64,000 bases of DNA, taken from positions 7,115,923-7,179,922 of the forward strand of contig NC_049987.1 of assembly GCF_000003815.2 (NCBI RefSeq). The letters run 5' to 3'. Below are positions 11,905 to 25,084 of this stretch, one piece after another. Source of the DNA: Branchiostoma floridae (lineage: Eukaryota; Chordata; Leptocardii; Amphioxiformes; Branchiostomatidae). The notes under the pieces are model-generated. The model was given only the letters and a program-made list of their open reading frames with translations, ran no database searches and had not been told where the DNA came from. Position 1 is the first letter of the stretch. Every line of letters begins with the position of its first letter. The position numbers and the translations under genes were made by a program.

Positions 11905-12050
11905 AGAATCCATCTGCAAGTATCTGCAGGATTATGCCTTTTATGGTGCCGTTCCTCATCCAAGGATTCTGCTTCTTCTGCAGCAAGAGATAGTAGAAGT
12001 AGGATGTGGCAACAAACATCACTTTAAAGTTGGCAACCTGTCATTGTTGC
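11905..12050 (+). repeat. diverged dispersed repeat, copy B
   Basis: Plus-strand partner of the segment at 5150-5300 (minus strand): shared blocks are atctgcaag, ttctgcttcttctg/cttctactttta and catcactttaaagttggcaa. In both copies a reading frame shows ICK followed later by HHF-VGN, so either a coding origin or simple sequence homology is possible. Confidence 0.4.
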
Positions 12051-13570
12051 TGTTATATACCTTCAATGTGTTTTAAAATGACCAAGAGGCTTAAACTATT
12101 GCTTACATCGAACGTTTCTACCAGAATCGACATCAAAATGATATTCATAATGCAAAGACCATAAAATCTTGATATACAACCCTCCATAATGGAATCTGCT
12201 GTAAGACTATTTGAGAATGTAATTTACAGATGTATGCAGACTTATGTGCCTGCTTCTTGGGATCAGTGAAATTCTATTATGGGCCATGCATCAATCGAAT
12301 CATCAATCCATTGTCACAGTTTTACTCAGAGTTTCACAGGTAATGGATCTGTCATAAAATATTGAAGAGCAGCTTACTCTTTCGTGAGGAGAGAGAGGGA
12401 GGCATACATTGTTACGGTGATCAAAACAAAGTTTCCAGAAAAATTCATGTCTACATACAAGAGAGATGAGCTTAAAAGTCTAACGAGGAACAACTGCATA
12501 AAATCAGCACAAAGTCCTTTCAAGTCAAAATGAATGATGATTGTGCTTTTTAAAACAATGACTGACAGAGACATATGGAATGCTATCATCGCTCGAGACC
12601 AGAAGGACTCGTCTTAAGCAAGTAAGCAAGCAAGCAAAACATGCACAGTTTCAGCTCAGCCTACTTTTATCCGGTGAATACAATCCATTTCAAGGTGCAT
12701 TTGCATGCTTCATTATGTACAGGATACACATTTGATGTATTATTAAACACTAGTAATTACTGAAAATTAAAGTTCTACAGCAGTACCAAGGAAAGCTGCC
12801 AGGGGGTTCAAAATCAACTTTGACTTTTGTCATCCCAAGACTTACCATCAGACCAAAAATCATCACAATCCACCTAGAGCTTCTTGAATTTTGCTGACCA
12901 CAAATTTCCTTAAACATAGACAGCCATAAGGACAGTCACATAAACCCTAAACAAAACCTCCATTTTTCATGGGGTTAACATATCTCACAACATTCATGAC
13001 CCTTGCAACGATCGTATTGAGATCACCTGAGTAAGCGCTGAATGGCAGCCACCCCAGACCCTTGCAATTTAGCCCCACCTATTGTAAGTTCCTCACAATT
13101 CAGCCCCTGGCTGCAAAGAGAGAATAGTTGGTCCACCCAATAATAATTCATATCACAACTAAATAACCAAACTCACCCCAACGCCTAGCGCCAGTCCCAG
13201 ACAACCAGCATGCAGATGCGACACACCTACAGACTACCTGCCCTCCCCTGTGACTTCTCCTGGTGGAAAATAGCAGCTCTTTGGCTGCCATCCTGATCCC
13301 ATTATCTGCAACTCTTGACAAATCAATAATGAAGGGAGAGGAAGCTGTCCCTCTACATTGCTATGGATCAGCTGTATCCTGCTTCCCGATTCAAGGCCAT
13401 GGACAGTCAAAGCTAGTAATTTATAAGATGAAAGGAAATGTTTTTGAATACAGTATAAAACATTGAATTGTAATTGATAAGCTCTTTATTAGCATAAATG
13501 TTTAATATGCACAGCAAGCTGCTAGTTTGTCCACCCACATACATTTATTTTTTTGCCTTTTTCTGGAATA
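12051..13570. other. gene-free stretch
   Basis: No gene recognised. About 13020-13330 is a C-rich block without repeats; the short plus-strand frame at 13263-13466 has no supporting splice sites or recognisable motif. Confidence 0.3.
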
Positions 13571-13574
13571 ATGA

Positions 13575-14375
13575 CTGTTTCTCTGTCCCTGGTGGTGACA
13601 TTGTTTCTCTGTCCTTGGGCTGACTTTATTTCCCTGTCTCTGGTGCTGACTGTGTTTCCCTGTCCCTGGTGCTGACTGTGTTTCCCTGTCCCTGGTGCTG
13701 ACTGTGTTTCCCTGTCCCTGGTGCTGACTGTGTTTCCCTATCCCTGACTGTGTTTCCCTGTCCCTAGTGCTGACTGTGTTTCCCTATCCCTGGTGCTGAC
13801 TGTGTTTCCCTGTCCCTGGTGCTGACTATGTTTCCCTGTCCCTGGTGCTGACTGTGTTTCCCTGTCCCTGACTGTGTTTCCCTGTCCCTTACTGTGTTTC
13901 CCTGTCCCTGACTGTGTTTCCCTGTCCCTGGTGCTGACATTGTTTCTCTGTCCTTGGGCTGACTTTGTTTCCCTGTCTCTGGTACTGACTGTGTTTCCCT
14001 GTCCCTGGTGCTGACTGTGTTTCCCTGTCCCTGACTGTGTTTCCCTGTCCCTGGTGCTGACTGTGTTTCCCTGTCCCTAGTGCTGACTGTGTTTCCCTGT
14101 TCCTAGTGCTGACTGTGTTTCCCTGTCCCTGGTGCTGACTGTGTTTCCCTGTCCCTGACTGTGTTTCCCTGTCCCTGGTGCTGACTGTGTTTTCCTGTCC
14201 CTGGTGCTGACTGTGTTTCCCTGTCCCTGGTGCTGACTGTGTTTCCCTGTCCCTGGTGCTGACTGTGTTTCCCTGTCCCTGGTACTGACTGTGTTTCCCT
14301 GTCCTTGGTGCTGACTGTGTTTCCCTGTCCCTGGTGCTGACTGTGTTTCCCTGGTGCTGACTGCATTTCCCTATC
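13575..14375. repeat. 26-bp minisatellite, about 800 bp
   Basis: Tandem array of gtgtttccctgtccctggtg plus ctgact, a 26-bp unit, with interspersed shorter units that lack ggtgct. The edges are more diverged (gacattgtttctctgtcctt) and this variant recurs inside near 13935, so the array has rearranged internally. The unit is not a multiple of three, so the open minus-strand frames through it (HSQHQGQGNTVS-type peptides) come from the repeat and are not evidence of a protein. Confidence 0.95.
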
Positions 14376-17300
14376 CCTGATGAATTTCCCAGCAATATAC
14401 ATATACTATGGTGGCCATACATGTTAAGGTTTACACGCACTTGGTATCAGGGGAGTAGAGGGGAAATGTAGGACAACTGCAACATTGGAAAGAAAATTTC
14501 CCAGATGAGGACTGCAGCAGTAAAATGAGGATTGATGACAAGTGATACATTGTGTTCTAATATTGATGCTTGCAGCAGGAAGGAGTTACCTGGAGGAAGA
14601 CACCTTAATTACAAATTAATCAAGCCTCTGACACCATTCTGTCAAGGATGAGCTGACAAATATGGCTAAGCAGGTACTGGAGAGAAGCATTTAATACTAG
14701 TGCACCACAACATTTTTTGTGAGGAAAGATACCACATCTATCTACACATACAGGTGCCTGTTGAGCAAGTATCCATTTTGAAATCTACCCTATAACATTT
14801 CCTATTTACCTGGTTCAGTATTTAGAAAGGAAAATTTTTGAGACATCAAAACTGTTTTGAAACCTAGAATAAAGTATTGTGTATCACAGTTGTTGGATGA
14901 TAAGATAACCAGTATGAATGTTCCTTCAATAATCAGATACGTGCTGTGATAAGGATGGCTTAAGCTTGTCATTTATAATGAAAAACAAATTGAAACAGTG
15001 TACATATCAATCATCTTTGACATCTCAACAAAAAAGAACCTCCATCAGAATTCCCAAGGGTACTTTTAATTGAAACAAAAGTGCAGAGCAGCCGTCCATG
15101 CCTGCACAGATACTTTCCGATTGCTGATCTGTAAATGGGGATAAAGAGACAAGAGGACCTGCAAAGCATTTCTGTCACTTATCAAATATTCATCAACCTC
15201 TGACTTAACCTCTGGCTTATTATTCATAGACCTGTCAGACAGTCTTTTTTACAGGTTCTGCTCTTTGCTCACATGAATGCTGCCATGCCAGAACTAGTCT
15301 AGTCTTAGATGCATTACCTTAAATTTGGACTGCACGAGTTACCATGCTAAACCATCCACCCAACCAATGAAACACACTGTAATTGCTAAGTGAATGTGAC
15401 AATGTGGAAGAGTGATCAAGCACACAAGTAGGTAGGTATGACCAAAACAATTTATGATTCAGCTCAAAATTGGTCTGCCATCCATTTCTTCCTTATCTTT
15501 CATTACAGTCGAGTAATGAAATCACCCAGCTTATGAAACACAAACACCTGATGAGCAAGCAGCTGTTATAACAGGAGTATAAAAATTGTGATATAGCCTG
15601 TATCTACAATAGGATGTGGTAGCCTGATGTATGTGTTACTTTTTATCTCTTGCAGTACACCTGTAACACAAACAAGGGCTCCCGGGCATACCACAGGAAA
15701 TAGTTAACTCACATTTCACCCCAGGGTTTTATAACAATTTACTTTACAGTATCTTTCAAACAGTGCAGAATTTTACTAAGAACAGCCCTTGGGGTAGAAC
15801 ATTTACAAAAAAATACTGACAAAAATGTGACAAAAGACACATTTTAACAAAAGTGACATATCTCGAACCATCCCCAAAAATCAAGAGTGACCTATAAACA
15901 TGATAGTGGTATAATAGTGTACCAATATCTATTTTCTTTCCTTGCAAAGAACCATGAAAATCAGAGGTACATAAGAAATGCATCGCTTCACCTAACTTTT
16001 CCCCCAGGATGCAGATGTCCATGCATAATGCCAATACTCATTCAGTACACATACATGTACAGCCTATATGGTGTCCTTGCTGTAGTAATCATCATCATAT
16101 TGCAGCCTTTAGTGAAGCATACCAAAATGCCATGTGCACTAGAGGAGTTCATACTAGAATGGCTCCTAAAGGTTAATGAATTTGGATGCCTGATCAGTGT
16201 TATTTGTACAAGTTGTATGTAGGTATAGTGGACATTCAGAAAATCAACCTACAGGACAGAAAGATTTGAAATTCACAATTTCTCCAGTTCTGGCAAATCC
16301 TGATTCTTTAAAAGTAGATTTATTGGTTTTTAAACAGCAGGAACATGGAAATACAGTCTACAGCCCTATTTGACAACTGAGTTGAAGCTATACAGGCATT
16401 ACATTGTACAAATGTATATCAGAGTGCACATCATGAACTAAGTGTAGATTTCAAATAAATTTTAGAAGTAAATTTAAAAAGGAGAGTTTTGCTGTACAGT
16501 ACTTTCAAGTGAGATTAATTTTTTTTCACATTGATGTTATGTCAAATGCAGATAACAAAGTACACAAAACTTAGCAAGTTAAAAAACAATCATATACAAA
16601 TGTATTAGTTCCATCTCTTTTTTAAATCAAAATTACATACAGTGCAAGAATAACTGACTAGATGTTGTGCCAGCTGTAGCTCTAAATATTTTTTCAGAGA
16701 TTATCCCCATGAACAAATCTGGGCTCAAACAACTGCTACTCTGATTTCTACTGCCCAGTGCCATATGGTGCCAGGTTGCACAGGGGCTCAGACCTACTAG
16801 CGCTGATTATTGTCATTCAGCGAACACAGCAGGCCAAGGTAGCAATCTACACTTACATAAGCCTTCGCACAGCCAAGATTACACAGAAACCCTTATTTGA
16901 GTCGAGCAAATCATTGGACTCAAGGTTATTTATTTGTAGTTGCAGGCTATCTATGTTCCAGCCATAAAAGTTAGGCTCAAAGGAAAGGATTCATCAAATT
17001 GCCCTGGGGGAGACCCAGAGAACGACCCTCATCCTACTTTGGCCCCGACGTGCAATTTTCTGGGCTAACTCATCAGCACTGAAGTGAGGCCGGAATCCTG
17101 ATCTATCGTTGGGCAATGTCTCGGTTCAAGTGCACTCCAATTTCTCAGCTACAGAATCAATAGGCCACTTTGAACTCAATCACACTGATGCAGTGCTTTA
17201 TAGACTACGTTTACACCTTGTAACAGAGCGACGCTCGAGGTGTTAGACTCCACTGTTGCAGATCAAGCTTTACTTAACTGCAAACTGCAAGGACACAAGC

Positions 17301-18646
17301 CTTGGAATCCCTTGGAACAAGTCTGTGATCCCAGTCATGATCAGCCAGAAATTTATGTCTGTGTTCTGGTCCAATAATTGGACATTCTAATTTGTATCTA
17401 ATTACCATTTAGTAGGCCACTAAGTACATTCATCACACACATATACATGTGTACATGTACATGTACATGGTCCTGTCCATCCACGAGCACACCACAAGCA
17501 ACAAAACATTTTCAACTTAAATGTGGTTTTACATTTAACTTCCTAAACAAATCATAGTTGGAAGGCTTTTGCATTGTAAAGACTGCAATCAGAAATGATA
17601 ACTGTAAAAAATAGCAAGCTATACACATTTGTAACTCAAAGAGCCAAACAATAAGCCAACATGGTAAATGTGACTATGCTTTCAAACAAATGATCTTGAC
17701 TGCATGTATATAATTTCTTGTCACTGAAGGAAACCTTTATGGCTAAAGGAAGAGAAATCCGGTCTTCTGGCAGAGATTCAAAGCTTTGTTCCTGTGAGAA
17801 GCCCACTTATCTTGTGAGATGCAAATGTATGAAAAGATCAAGAAAAATGCCTGTGTAAGATAGAACGCAGTGCCGATAACTTTGTTGAATAATGAAAGAC
17901 AAAGCTCACACAAACACACAGTCAGCAGTCACAACTGTAGGATAGTGGATGCGATATGATAACAGAGCTTTTTCAGTTTTCAGCGCTGCAGTATGACTCT
18001 ATGACAGAACAGAAAGTACTGTGAAGGACGGTTCTGGCTACACAAATTACATGTCTTTGAAAAGGTATATCCAGCTATATCAAGGCTTAACTTATACATT
18101 TCATTTCATTCATTCAGAACCACAAAATCTACCGATAGAGTGATAATTGACAAATATACAGTTGTTTTTTAATTTAGTTGTTTGCTCGGATATGGCTTTG
18201 TACACATGACGTACATTTATGTATTAAAATTAGATAGAAATCTGAAATCACTTCTGATACAATAAAACTGCAAACATCAATAAACACTAGTCATTTTATA
18301 TCAGTAAAAACAGTTGGTATTTGGAAAATCAACCAAACTTGATGCTCTAGTTTCAAGTGAGATATCAGTGCGTAGCTCTTGGCGTACTGAGTATAGTGAT
18401 ATAAAAATAATTATTCTACAATGTTCACAACGTAAGATATCATTGATGGAAAATGCAAGCTGACCGCGGTCTTTTTGGAGCATCCCGATTATCTTTTAGG
18501 TCTCCCCACGGAGCAAGATTGGGATACTGAAGGGTAAATTTCTTACCCCGTCGGGTCTAAACTCTCAACCCCAGGGAAGACAATGTCAAAAAACATGCTT
18601 TCCCGCGGGAAAATTGCATCCCCGGGGATAGAAATGTCAGGTAAAA
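14376..18646. other. gene-free stretch
   Basis: About 4.3 kb with no recognised exon, RNA gene or complete transposon. The part at 16740-17330 is richer in G and C and repeat-free. A small tacatgtacatgtacatg microsatellite lies near 17450. Confidence 0.3.
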
Positions 18647-18866
18647 GTCTCCCTCACACCTCTCAGAGAGATGTGAGGGAAGGCGTGAAAGGCGTGAATT
18701 GTCATTATGTCGACTGTTCGGGTCATGATTTGGACCGTTCGGGTCCATATCATGGACCGACGGTTTCACAGTCAGAAAGCTCGATTTGGATTGATGATTA
18801 TAAGGCACAATTCAATCCCCTCAGACTGTTGACTGTAAAACAGTCATTGCTTCGGTGGTAGTATTC
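18647..18866 (-). repeat. dispersed repeat with GGACCGTTCGGGTCC motifs, copy 1
   Basis: Inverted relative to a second copy at 24815-25035. Shared landmarks, read on the minus strand, are aatactacc, gaagcaatgactgttttaca, gtctgaggggattgaa, tandem tcatgacccgaacggtccat-type motifs and a hairpin of the form cctcacac...gtgtgagg. Inverted motifs at one end only and no clear terminal repeats leave the class open. Confidence 0.7.
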
Positions 18867-21114
18867 TGAAAATGGTCACCTCTTCACATCCTGAAGCAGC
18901 TTAAATATTAAAAATATGTCCAATAGTCAATGGTGTATCTTCGTCAGCAGACAGCCTAATGGTATCTTTCTCACAAACTCAACATCATCCAGATTTTGTA
19001 CAGCTACTTCGCTGTGAACAGTTTGTGTTCCAAAATCATCAAGCAAATTATAAGGTGTGAATGGACTTTTGTTTTCTACAAGAGTACTAAGTCTTATAAT
19101 GGACTTGTTTTCTGCTCCTTTTTCATTGTGAGGGCCCTGACTTTTAAAATGCTTCGTGATAACCATCATGGAGAACAAATACTCAGTATAGGCTATAAGG
19201 TTCATGTGCCAGTGCTCTCAAATAATCACCATCTGTCAATTATCTATTTAGTGTGAGTGGTCCTTTGTTGTCTGTTGTGTTTCACCTTATGAATACAAAA
19301 GGAGAATTGTTATTTTACTATATACCTTTTACACAGCTGCATGAGTGTCACTGAGCATAACAGTGAGAAATCTTTTTGTGCCTTCTTACAATTGCTACCC
19401 TATATAAACTAATGTCTTTCTGTCTGCCAGCCAAACTGTCTCCAAAAGAGAGTCATGGCACTGCAACCCTCTGCATTGCCCTCATTATGTAAATGACCCA
19501 ATGTGGACTGGAAACTTGTAAAAATGTAGTAGTTAGAGTGATAATTGCCCTGAAATCCCCACCCATTGTTCCTCCCTTTCTTTTGCATTTGTTTACGACC
19601 TAATTTCACACTTCCTCCCCGGCCCTACAGGGGTGACCACTGTTGCAGAGTAATTGCACCAGTAATAAATTTACATGTAATGATATGGGAGAGTGAAAAA
19701 AAGATGATTGTCTCAAGAATTGAAATTTCAGATGGGAAAGTCTTACCGTCAATTACTACTCTGGCCTGGCAACTGTCAAAAGCATTTTCCCACAAATTCT
19801 ATTCCAGACTGGACCTACTCTTCAAACACCCCTACCCAACCAGAGCCCTTGGATTGTTCCTGTATCCAAACAGTTAGCTGACGATCAGTCCACTATAATC
19901 TTTGGGGGCCGAATACCCGAAGTCCCAAGATTGAGAAATGTAGTTTAATTTGAAATAGTTCAACAAGTATAGAGGATAATAATAGACAATGATAACATTA
20001 TTACCTAATGTTAACTGCCCAGATGGCACATAAAATCCCACTAAGAAGCTAGTCTTGTTTGGCTCATCTTCCAATTGGCACAATTGTGCAGGTGGATCAG
20101 ACAATCAGATACTAGTACATGTCTGACCAACCTCCTTGGTCTGACCAAGGAGGTAAAACCTCCTTGCTCTGACACATGAGACATTCACAATACTAGTATA
20201 TCATACACACTTCTTTGCTAAAAAAAAACATGAACACCCGGAGACACCCGATATATTCTTCTGTACAAAGTCACGAGACCGACCTTCATAATTTTGCTAA
20301 TCTTCATCAGATGTTCCAGGAGTCAGACTTACAGTGTATACATAATAACTGTAGACGGCAACCGTCTGTCCTTCAATATGAAATGTGTATTCGGCCATTG
20401 TTGCCGTAACAGACAGAAGACAAACAGGCTTGGCACATTTACTTGGTTGAGAGAAGCTTCCGTTTGAATGGGGATCTTCCCATTCTGCTAAGTGTAAGTG
20501 TAGCACTAAGTGTATAAGAAAGGCATTTTCATCAATTTCGAAGCGATTCGATCGACAGGATTTGCATTATTAAGCCCCAGGTTTCCGACTGATACAAAAT
20601 ATGCAATAAGCTTGACATGTGTATCAAAAAGTTTGCTTCTGAACAAGACTCGAAATATAAAGTACATCCGCTTTGGTGATTGATTGTAGACTCGCGTCTT
20701 CAACGTCTGTCTGGTCATGTATATACAATATCCATTCACTCACCTTGTGCTTGTACAAAAGTAAAAACCTCATTACTTGTAAATAAACCCTAGTACAAAG
20801 TTACGCTGTCTAAGCTTATCTAAATTTTTGTGGAGTTATCTACAAAAAGGGAAGGATTCAGCAAGGATTTCAATCTCCTTGGATTCAACAAGTCTCCATT
20901 CTTATCAATAGTAGTAATCTCCGAGTAGATTCCGCAGTCGGTGTAGTTTTAGGCATTTTTTGCGTTGCTAATGTACGTTTTTCTGGAGTTGCGCGTATTT
21001 AACAGATAGCGACTCCAGGTCAGGGTCACAGAACATGGAATGGTTATAAAACATGCAATGCTCCATTAAAAAGCAGGTTTGCCTCACAGTGTTAGACTAA
21101 GTGTTTCCTATTGT
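18867..21114. other. gene-free stretch
   Basis: No gene recognised. A small local inverted motif built on ctccttggtctgaccaagg lies at about 20130-20155, and cctccttgg recurs near 24800 and, as ccaaggagg, near 33133. Confidence 0.3.
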
Positions 21115-21660
21115 TATTGTGTACTTGTTGTGTCCGCCATATTGAAAACATTGCTTGTTTGGCTTCTAGGTCTGTCATTTTATCTCTGCCCAAATTCAAA
21201 ACCTTTCTTTACCTTTGTACAGATGAAAGCTCATTGTTTTGCTTTGTAGTGTATTGTCTATTTTCCCTATTGTGAATCTTGTGAACAGTGCTGTGTTGTT
21301 GAAGCCAATGCAATTTCCCAACACTGCCTATGGAATATAGTTGATGATAGCTCCTTGCATATAGCTGTAGATTATCATCTCCTTTTCTTTCTCGAGGATT
21401 GTTTTCAAAGCTTTAATTTCAATGACTGTAAGCTATGCATAATTTTGTAGTTGTTGTGTCGGCCATACTGAAGACGTTGTTTAGCTTCTGTCATGTTTTA
21501 TCAAAATTCAAGAGCCTATCTTTACATTAAATTTTGTTTTAAAGAAGCCGAACATCAAGAACTTCATAGTGTGTTTTCGTAATTTGTTTTCGTGTAGGGA
21601 ATTTTGTGAATTTCTGTTTAATTTGTGGACACCAATGCATTTTCCCAAATTGTGGAACAC
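21115..21660. repeat. old tandem duplication, two units of about 330 bp
   Basis: Two diverged units share, in order, ttgttgtgtcsgccata, then cttctrggtctgtca/gcttctgtcatg, caaaattcaa..ccttctttac, a tttt-rich middle with gtgtattgtc/gtgtgttttcg, gaatyttgtgaa, and ccaatgcatttcccaa-type sequence. The first runs about 21115-21340, the second about 21445-21660. The shared gtgtccgccatattg resembles the reverse of the YY1 core ATGGCGG; this is only a resemblance. Confidence 0.65.
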
Positions 21661-23369
21661 ATTATTTTAAAGTTTAACATATAATCGTAGAAGGGGGTTT
21701 TAGGCAGGTATACCGTTTACCCTTCTTGATTCAATGTAATATGTTGAGGTGAGTTTCCATCTCCTAAAATAGTACATGAAAACACCTGCTAAGAATTAGT
21801 TCACTAGTCGTTTACTTCTTTTTGAAAGCTAACATAGCTCTAGATCGTTGACTTTGATTATTTTCTTCTATCAAGAAATAATTCCAAGTGCTGGAGAAAG
21901 GAGGTTAAAGAAGCTCCTTGACTGGACAAAGAAATTACGACCAGACATTTCAGGCCATGAGTAATGAACTGACCAATTAAAGTGTCCCTGACTGCATTCT
22001 ATGCATAATTAAAGATGAATACAGGTAATTACTTTGGGCCAAGGTGCTAAAAACAATTACTATTGATAATAATGGCCATGTCAACATGACAGATTCACAC
22101 GTACAAAAACTACAAAATCCAAGCATGTAAACTTGAAAGGCAAAGACCAGCTTGTATAATAAAAACCTATGATATAATGACATGCAAAGAATACACAACA
22201 AGTGTGTTTGCGTGAATTATTTCTGGAAAATTCATTTTACTATCAGAAAGTTAGATATTGACTGTTGAATTCATACGTACTGCCTAAATTTTATCAAAAT
22301 GGACAAACTTTAAAATTGATTTCAAATAATCTGAAGTGTATTCTTATTAATTTATTTTCTGGAAAGCTTTTCTAAAAAGTAGGCAGTCTTCTCTCAGTCT
22401 TCTGTACATCCTGTAAAAATTTTGTTACTGTTAGCCATCTGCAACAAGCTGGTCTCGGTCATTATTTGTCAAATCTGAAGAGTAAAATGTGTTCATATAT
22501 TGCACAAATATTTTGGTAACTATCATTTAGTCTAGTACATAATTGGAATGAGCAGAATCTCTTCTCTACTTCTGCCAAATTATAACCTACTTGACCTCAC
22601 AAAACTTGAGACACAAATGTCAAATTTGTCTGCCAAACCCACAATAGCATCTTTATGGTCTTAGTCACACTTAAGCAAAACAGAGGTCTGCCAACACTAG
22701 CTTGGATACCTATACTTTACCAATTTGGCCAGCCAGAACCCCCAATTTCCTGGGATGCTTGGTTTGGTGTGTCTGTGTTGTTGTTTATCTTTTTGTTGAA
22801 GATAACATTTAATTTCATGCGAACTACTACTACTACTACTGCCAGTCGAATTTGGGAATTGTCATCATGAACACAAAAGAGGCGTGAATCCAGGTCATAG
22901 TTGGTGGCATCACGGGGGAAAGTGGAATTAGAAGTTTTTAGTTTTGTTTGGGTATTTGCCACGAACTTCAAGGAAAGATCACATTACAAACAAAACCCAT
23001 AAAACAGTTTGGAGTTTTGCAACATGAATGAGGTCTTTGTGATTCTTGGTTAGACAAAAGGGAATCATGATATAAAGTGGTATTCTCACTGATGATCTTT
23101 TCTAAAATCTTGAATTTTTTCTTTAAAGTGCACTTCATATTTTCAAGTCCAGAGTATTATTGAAATACTTGATATGTTTTCGTCAAAAAGGTTGAAACAG
23201 GGACCTCCTTGGTTTTTGAGTAAGAAAAGAGTAAATAATATTAAGACACAGAAAGAACTAATTCAAAATAATTTCCATAGAAAATATTTTGCTTCTACAC
23301 AAACAAATGTTTGGGAAGACAATTTTCCAGACATAACATTATCCCCAATCTTCTATTAAAATGGAATAA
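21661..23369. other. gene-free stretch
   Basis: AT-rich, with no supported gene. A short (ACT) microsatellite lies at about 22824-22842. Confidence 0.3.
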
Positions 23370-23738
23370 GGCCCAATCTATACACAGTTTTTACCGATAT
23401 CGGTGGATGTGTCGGGAGGGATCTGGAACGCTGGCCGCGGGACACCCGTGGCGCTTGCAGTCATAAACAGCTATATAGCCTAATGAGCCCGCGTTGTATG
23501 CTAATGAGCCTTCCCGAAGTCGGGACACATCTACACGCGCGCGGAAGCTGTCGGGGACCCCTGCTAAGCTATCGGGGACCCCTGCTAAGCTTTCGTACGA
23601 ATGGTCCGGACCTTTCGGGAGAAATTTTCCCGATATCGTAATGGCGATATAGCAGTTCCATCTAGACGATGAAAAAAAGCTGTCGGCGAATGGTTGTAGG
23701 CTCGCCGATATCGGGAAAAACTGTGTGTAGATCGTGCC
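23370..23738. mobile_element. PIF/Harbinger-type MITE with TAA TSD
   Basis: A 369-bp element with ends GGCCCAATCTATACACAG and CTGTGTGTAGATCGTGCC, followed inward by ACCGATATCGG and CCGATATCGGG. TAA flanks both sides (23367-23369 and 23739-23741). GG-starting inverted repeats with a 3-bp TWA duplication are typical of PIF/Harbinger. The interior is G+C-rich and contains a short direct duplication of tatcggggacccctgctaag near 23570. No transposase. Confidence 0.8.
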
Positions 23739-24225
23739 TAAGGTGATAGCTTCTGTGCTAATGTCTCCACCTATAGCTAGTACATACATGACAAAAGGGA
23801 GCCAAGAGAGGTGTCAATGCTGGGCAGGCTTTATCATTCAAATTCCTGTTGCACACTTGACAAAACACCTTGACAGAACCAGGAAAAAACTGCCATACAA
23901 CAATAATTACAGTTACAGTAACTCAAGGAGCTTTCATCATTCATTTGTGATGATAGCTGAGCTTGAGTAACCGTAGTGTTATCTCTGTGTGTAAAATGAA
24001 AAACAGTGTTCTACGACAGGCTTTTCCCTGTCTTAAAAAGTTTAAGCCATCAATTCAAGAGTAGGCTAAGTTCAGTGAAAAACAGAACAAACTGGAAAAG
24101 CCAAGAAATACAATTTATTATCATCTTTATTTGTGGCATGCTATCATGACTAGATTCATCCATTATTACTGTATCATCAGTAAGTCTTGGAGTTAACTAA
24201 TGAGGTCAGTGAGGAAAGGTTTAGA

Positions 24226-24437
24226 GAGGGTCTGCATGTTCTTTTTGAAGTTTCGGTAAGGCGTAGGCAGCCTATTGTTATTTCCCATAACTCTAGGGAA
24301 AGCCACCTTATCTACGTACTAGTAATTCGTAGTGAGGCAACCAAATTTATAACTGCCTTCCTTGATTTAGCGTAATACGTAGGGTGTTCTTCTGAATTCA
24401 GCATAACTCGTTGTCACAACCCGCCATGCAGACCCTC
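24226..24437. mobile_element. short MITE with GAGGGTCTGCATG ends
   Basis: A 212-bp element bounded by GAGGGTCTGCATG and CATGCAGACCCTC, with TTTAGA on both sides (24220-24225 and 24438-24443). The duplication could be read as 4 or 6 bp because the end bases are ambiguous. No coding capacity; superfamily not assigned. Confidence 0.65.
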
Positions 24438-24814
24438 TTTAGAGGCACCCGGGGCAGCACATCATTTCTAACTGCAAAACACCGGAATTTGACCAGTGCT
24501 CCACCAGATATGAATATTACTACTTCCAGCAAATAGACAAAGATTAAGATAGTTCCAAGAAATCCATACTCTCCAAGCAGAGGTTATGGCTCTGGCAGTT
24601 TATGGACGATTTTGTTGGGCTTTCTATTTTGTCAGATTTTGTCTCAGTTGCTATATAAATTTGTTGCTAACTTTGGATTGGCGACATAAGGCAAATTATG
24701 ATATACATGACTGTAGTCAGTCACTGAAAGGCAAAAAGGAGACAAAATTGCATGTTGTCATGGCCTTTTCAAGGCTAATACCCCCAGCTGGGTATAAACA
24801 AACCTCCTTGGTCT

Positions 24815-25035
24815 AATACTACCCCAGAAGCAATGACTGTTTTACAGTCAACAGTCTAAGGGGATTGAAGTGTGCCTTATAATCATCAATCCAAATCCTT
24901 TGTGACTGTGAAACCGTCGGTCCATTATATGGACCCGAACGGCCCATATCATGACCCGAACGGTCCATATCATGACAAATTTATACACGCCTTTCGCGCC
25001 TTTCCTCACACCTCTCAGAGAGGTGTGAGGGAGAC
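24815..25035 (+). repeat. dispersed repeat with GGACCGTTCGGGTCC motifs, copy 2
   Basis: Plus-strand copy of the family at 18647-18866, with the same landmarks from aatactacc to gtgagggagac. It carries two to three tandem atcatgacccgaacggtcc units and the hairpin cctcacacctctcagagagg. It ends directly before the LINE fragment that follows. Confidence 0.7.
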
Positions 25036-25084
25036 CTGCAGAGGTCCAACCTTTTCAACCTTTTTGACAAGTTTTTCAAAACAT

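Noticed and set aside
13889-14440. 183-codon minus-strand frame rich in Q, G, T and H
   Set aside because: It is a translation of the 26-bp minisatellite; the peptide pattern follows the repeat phase.
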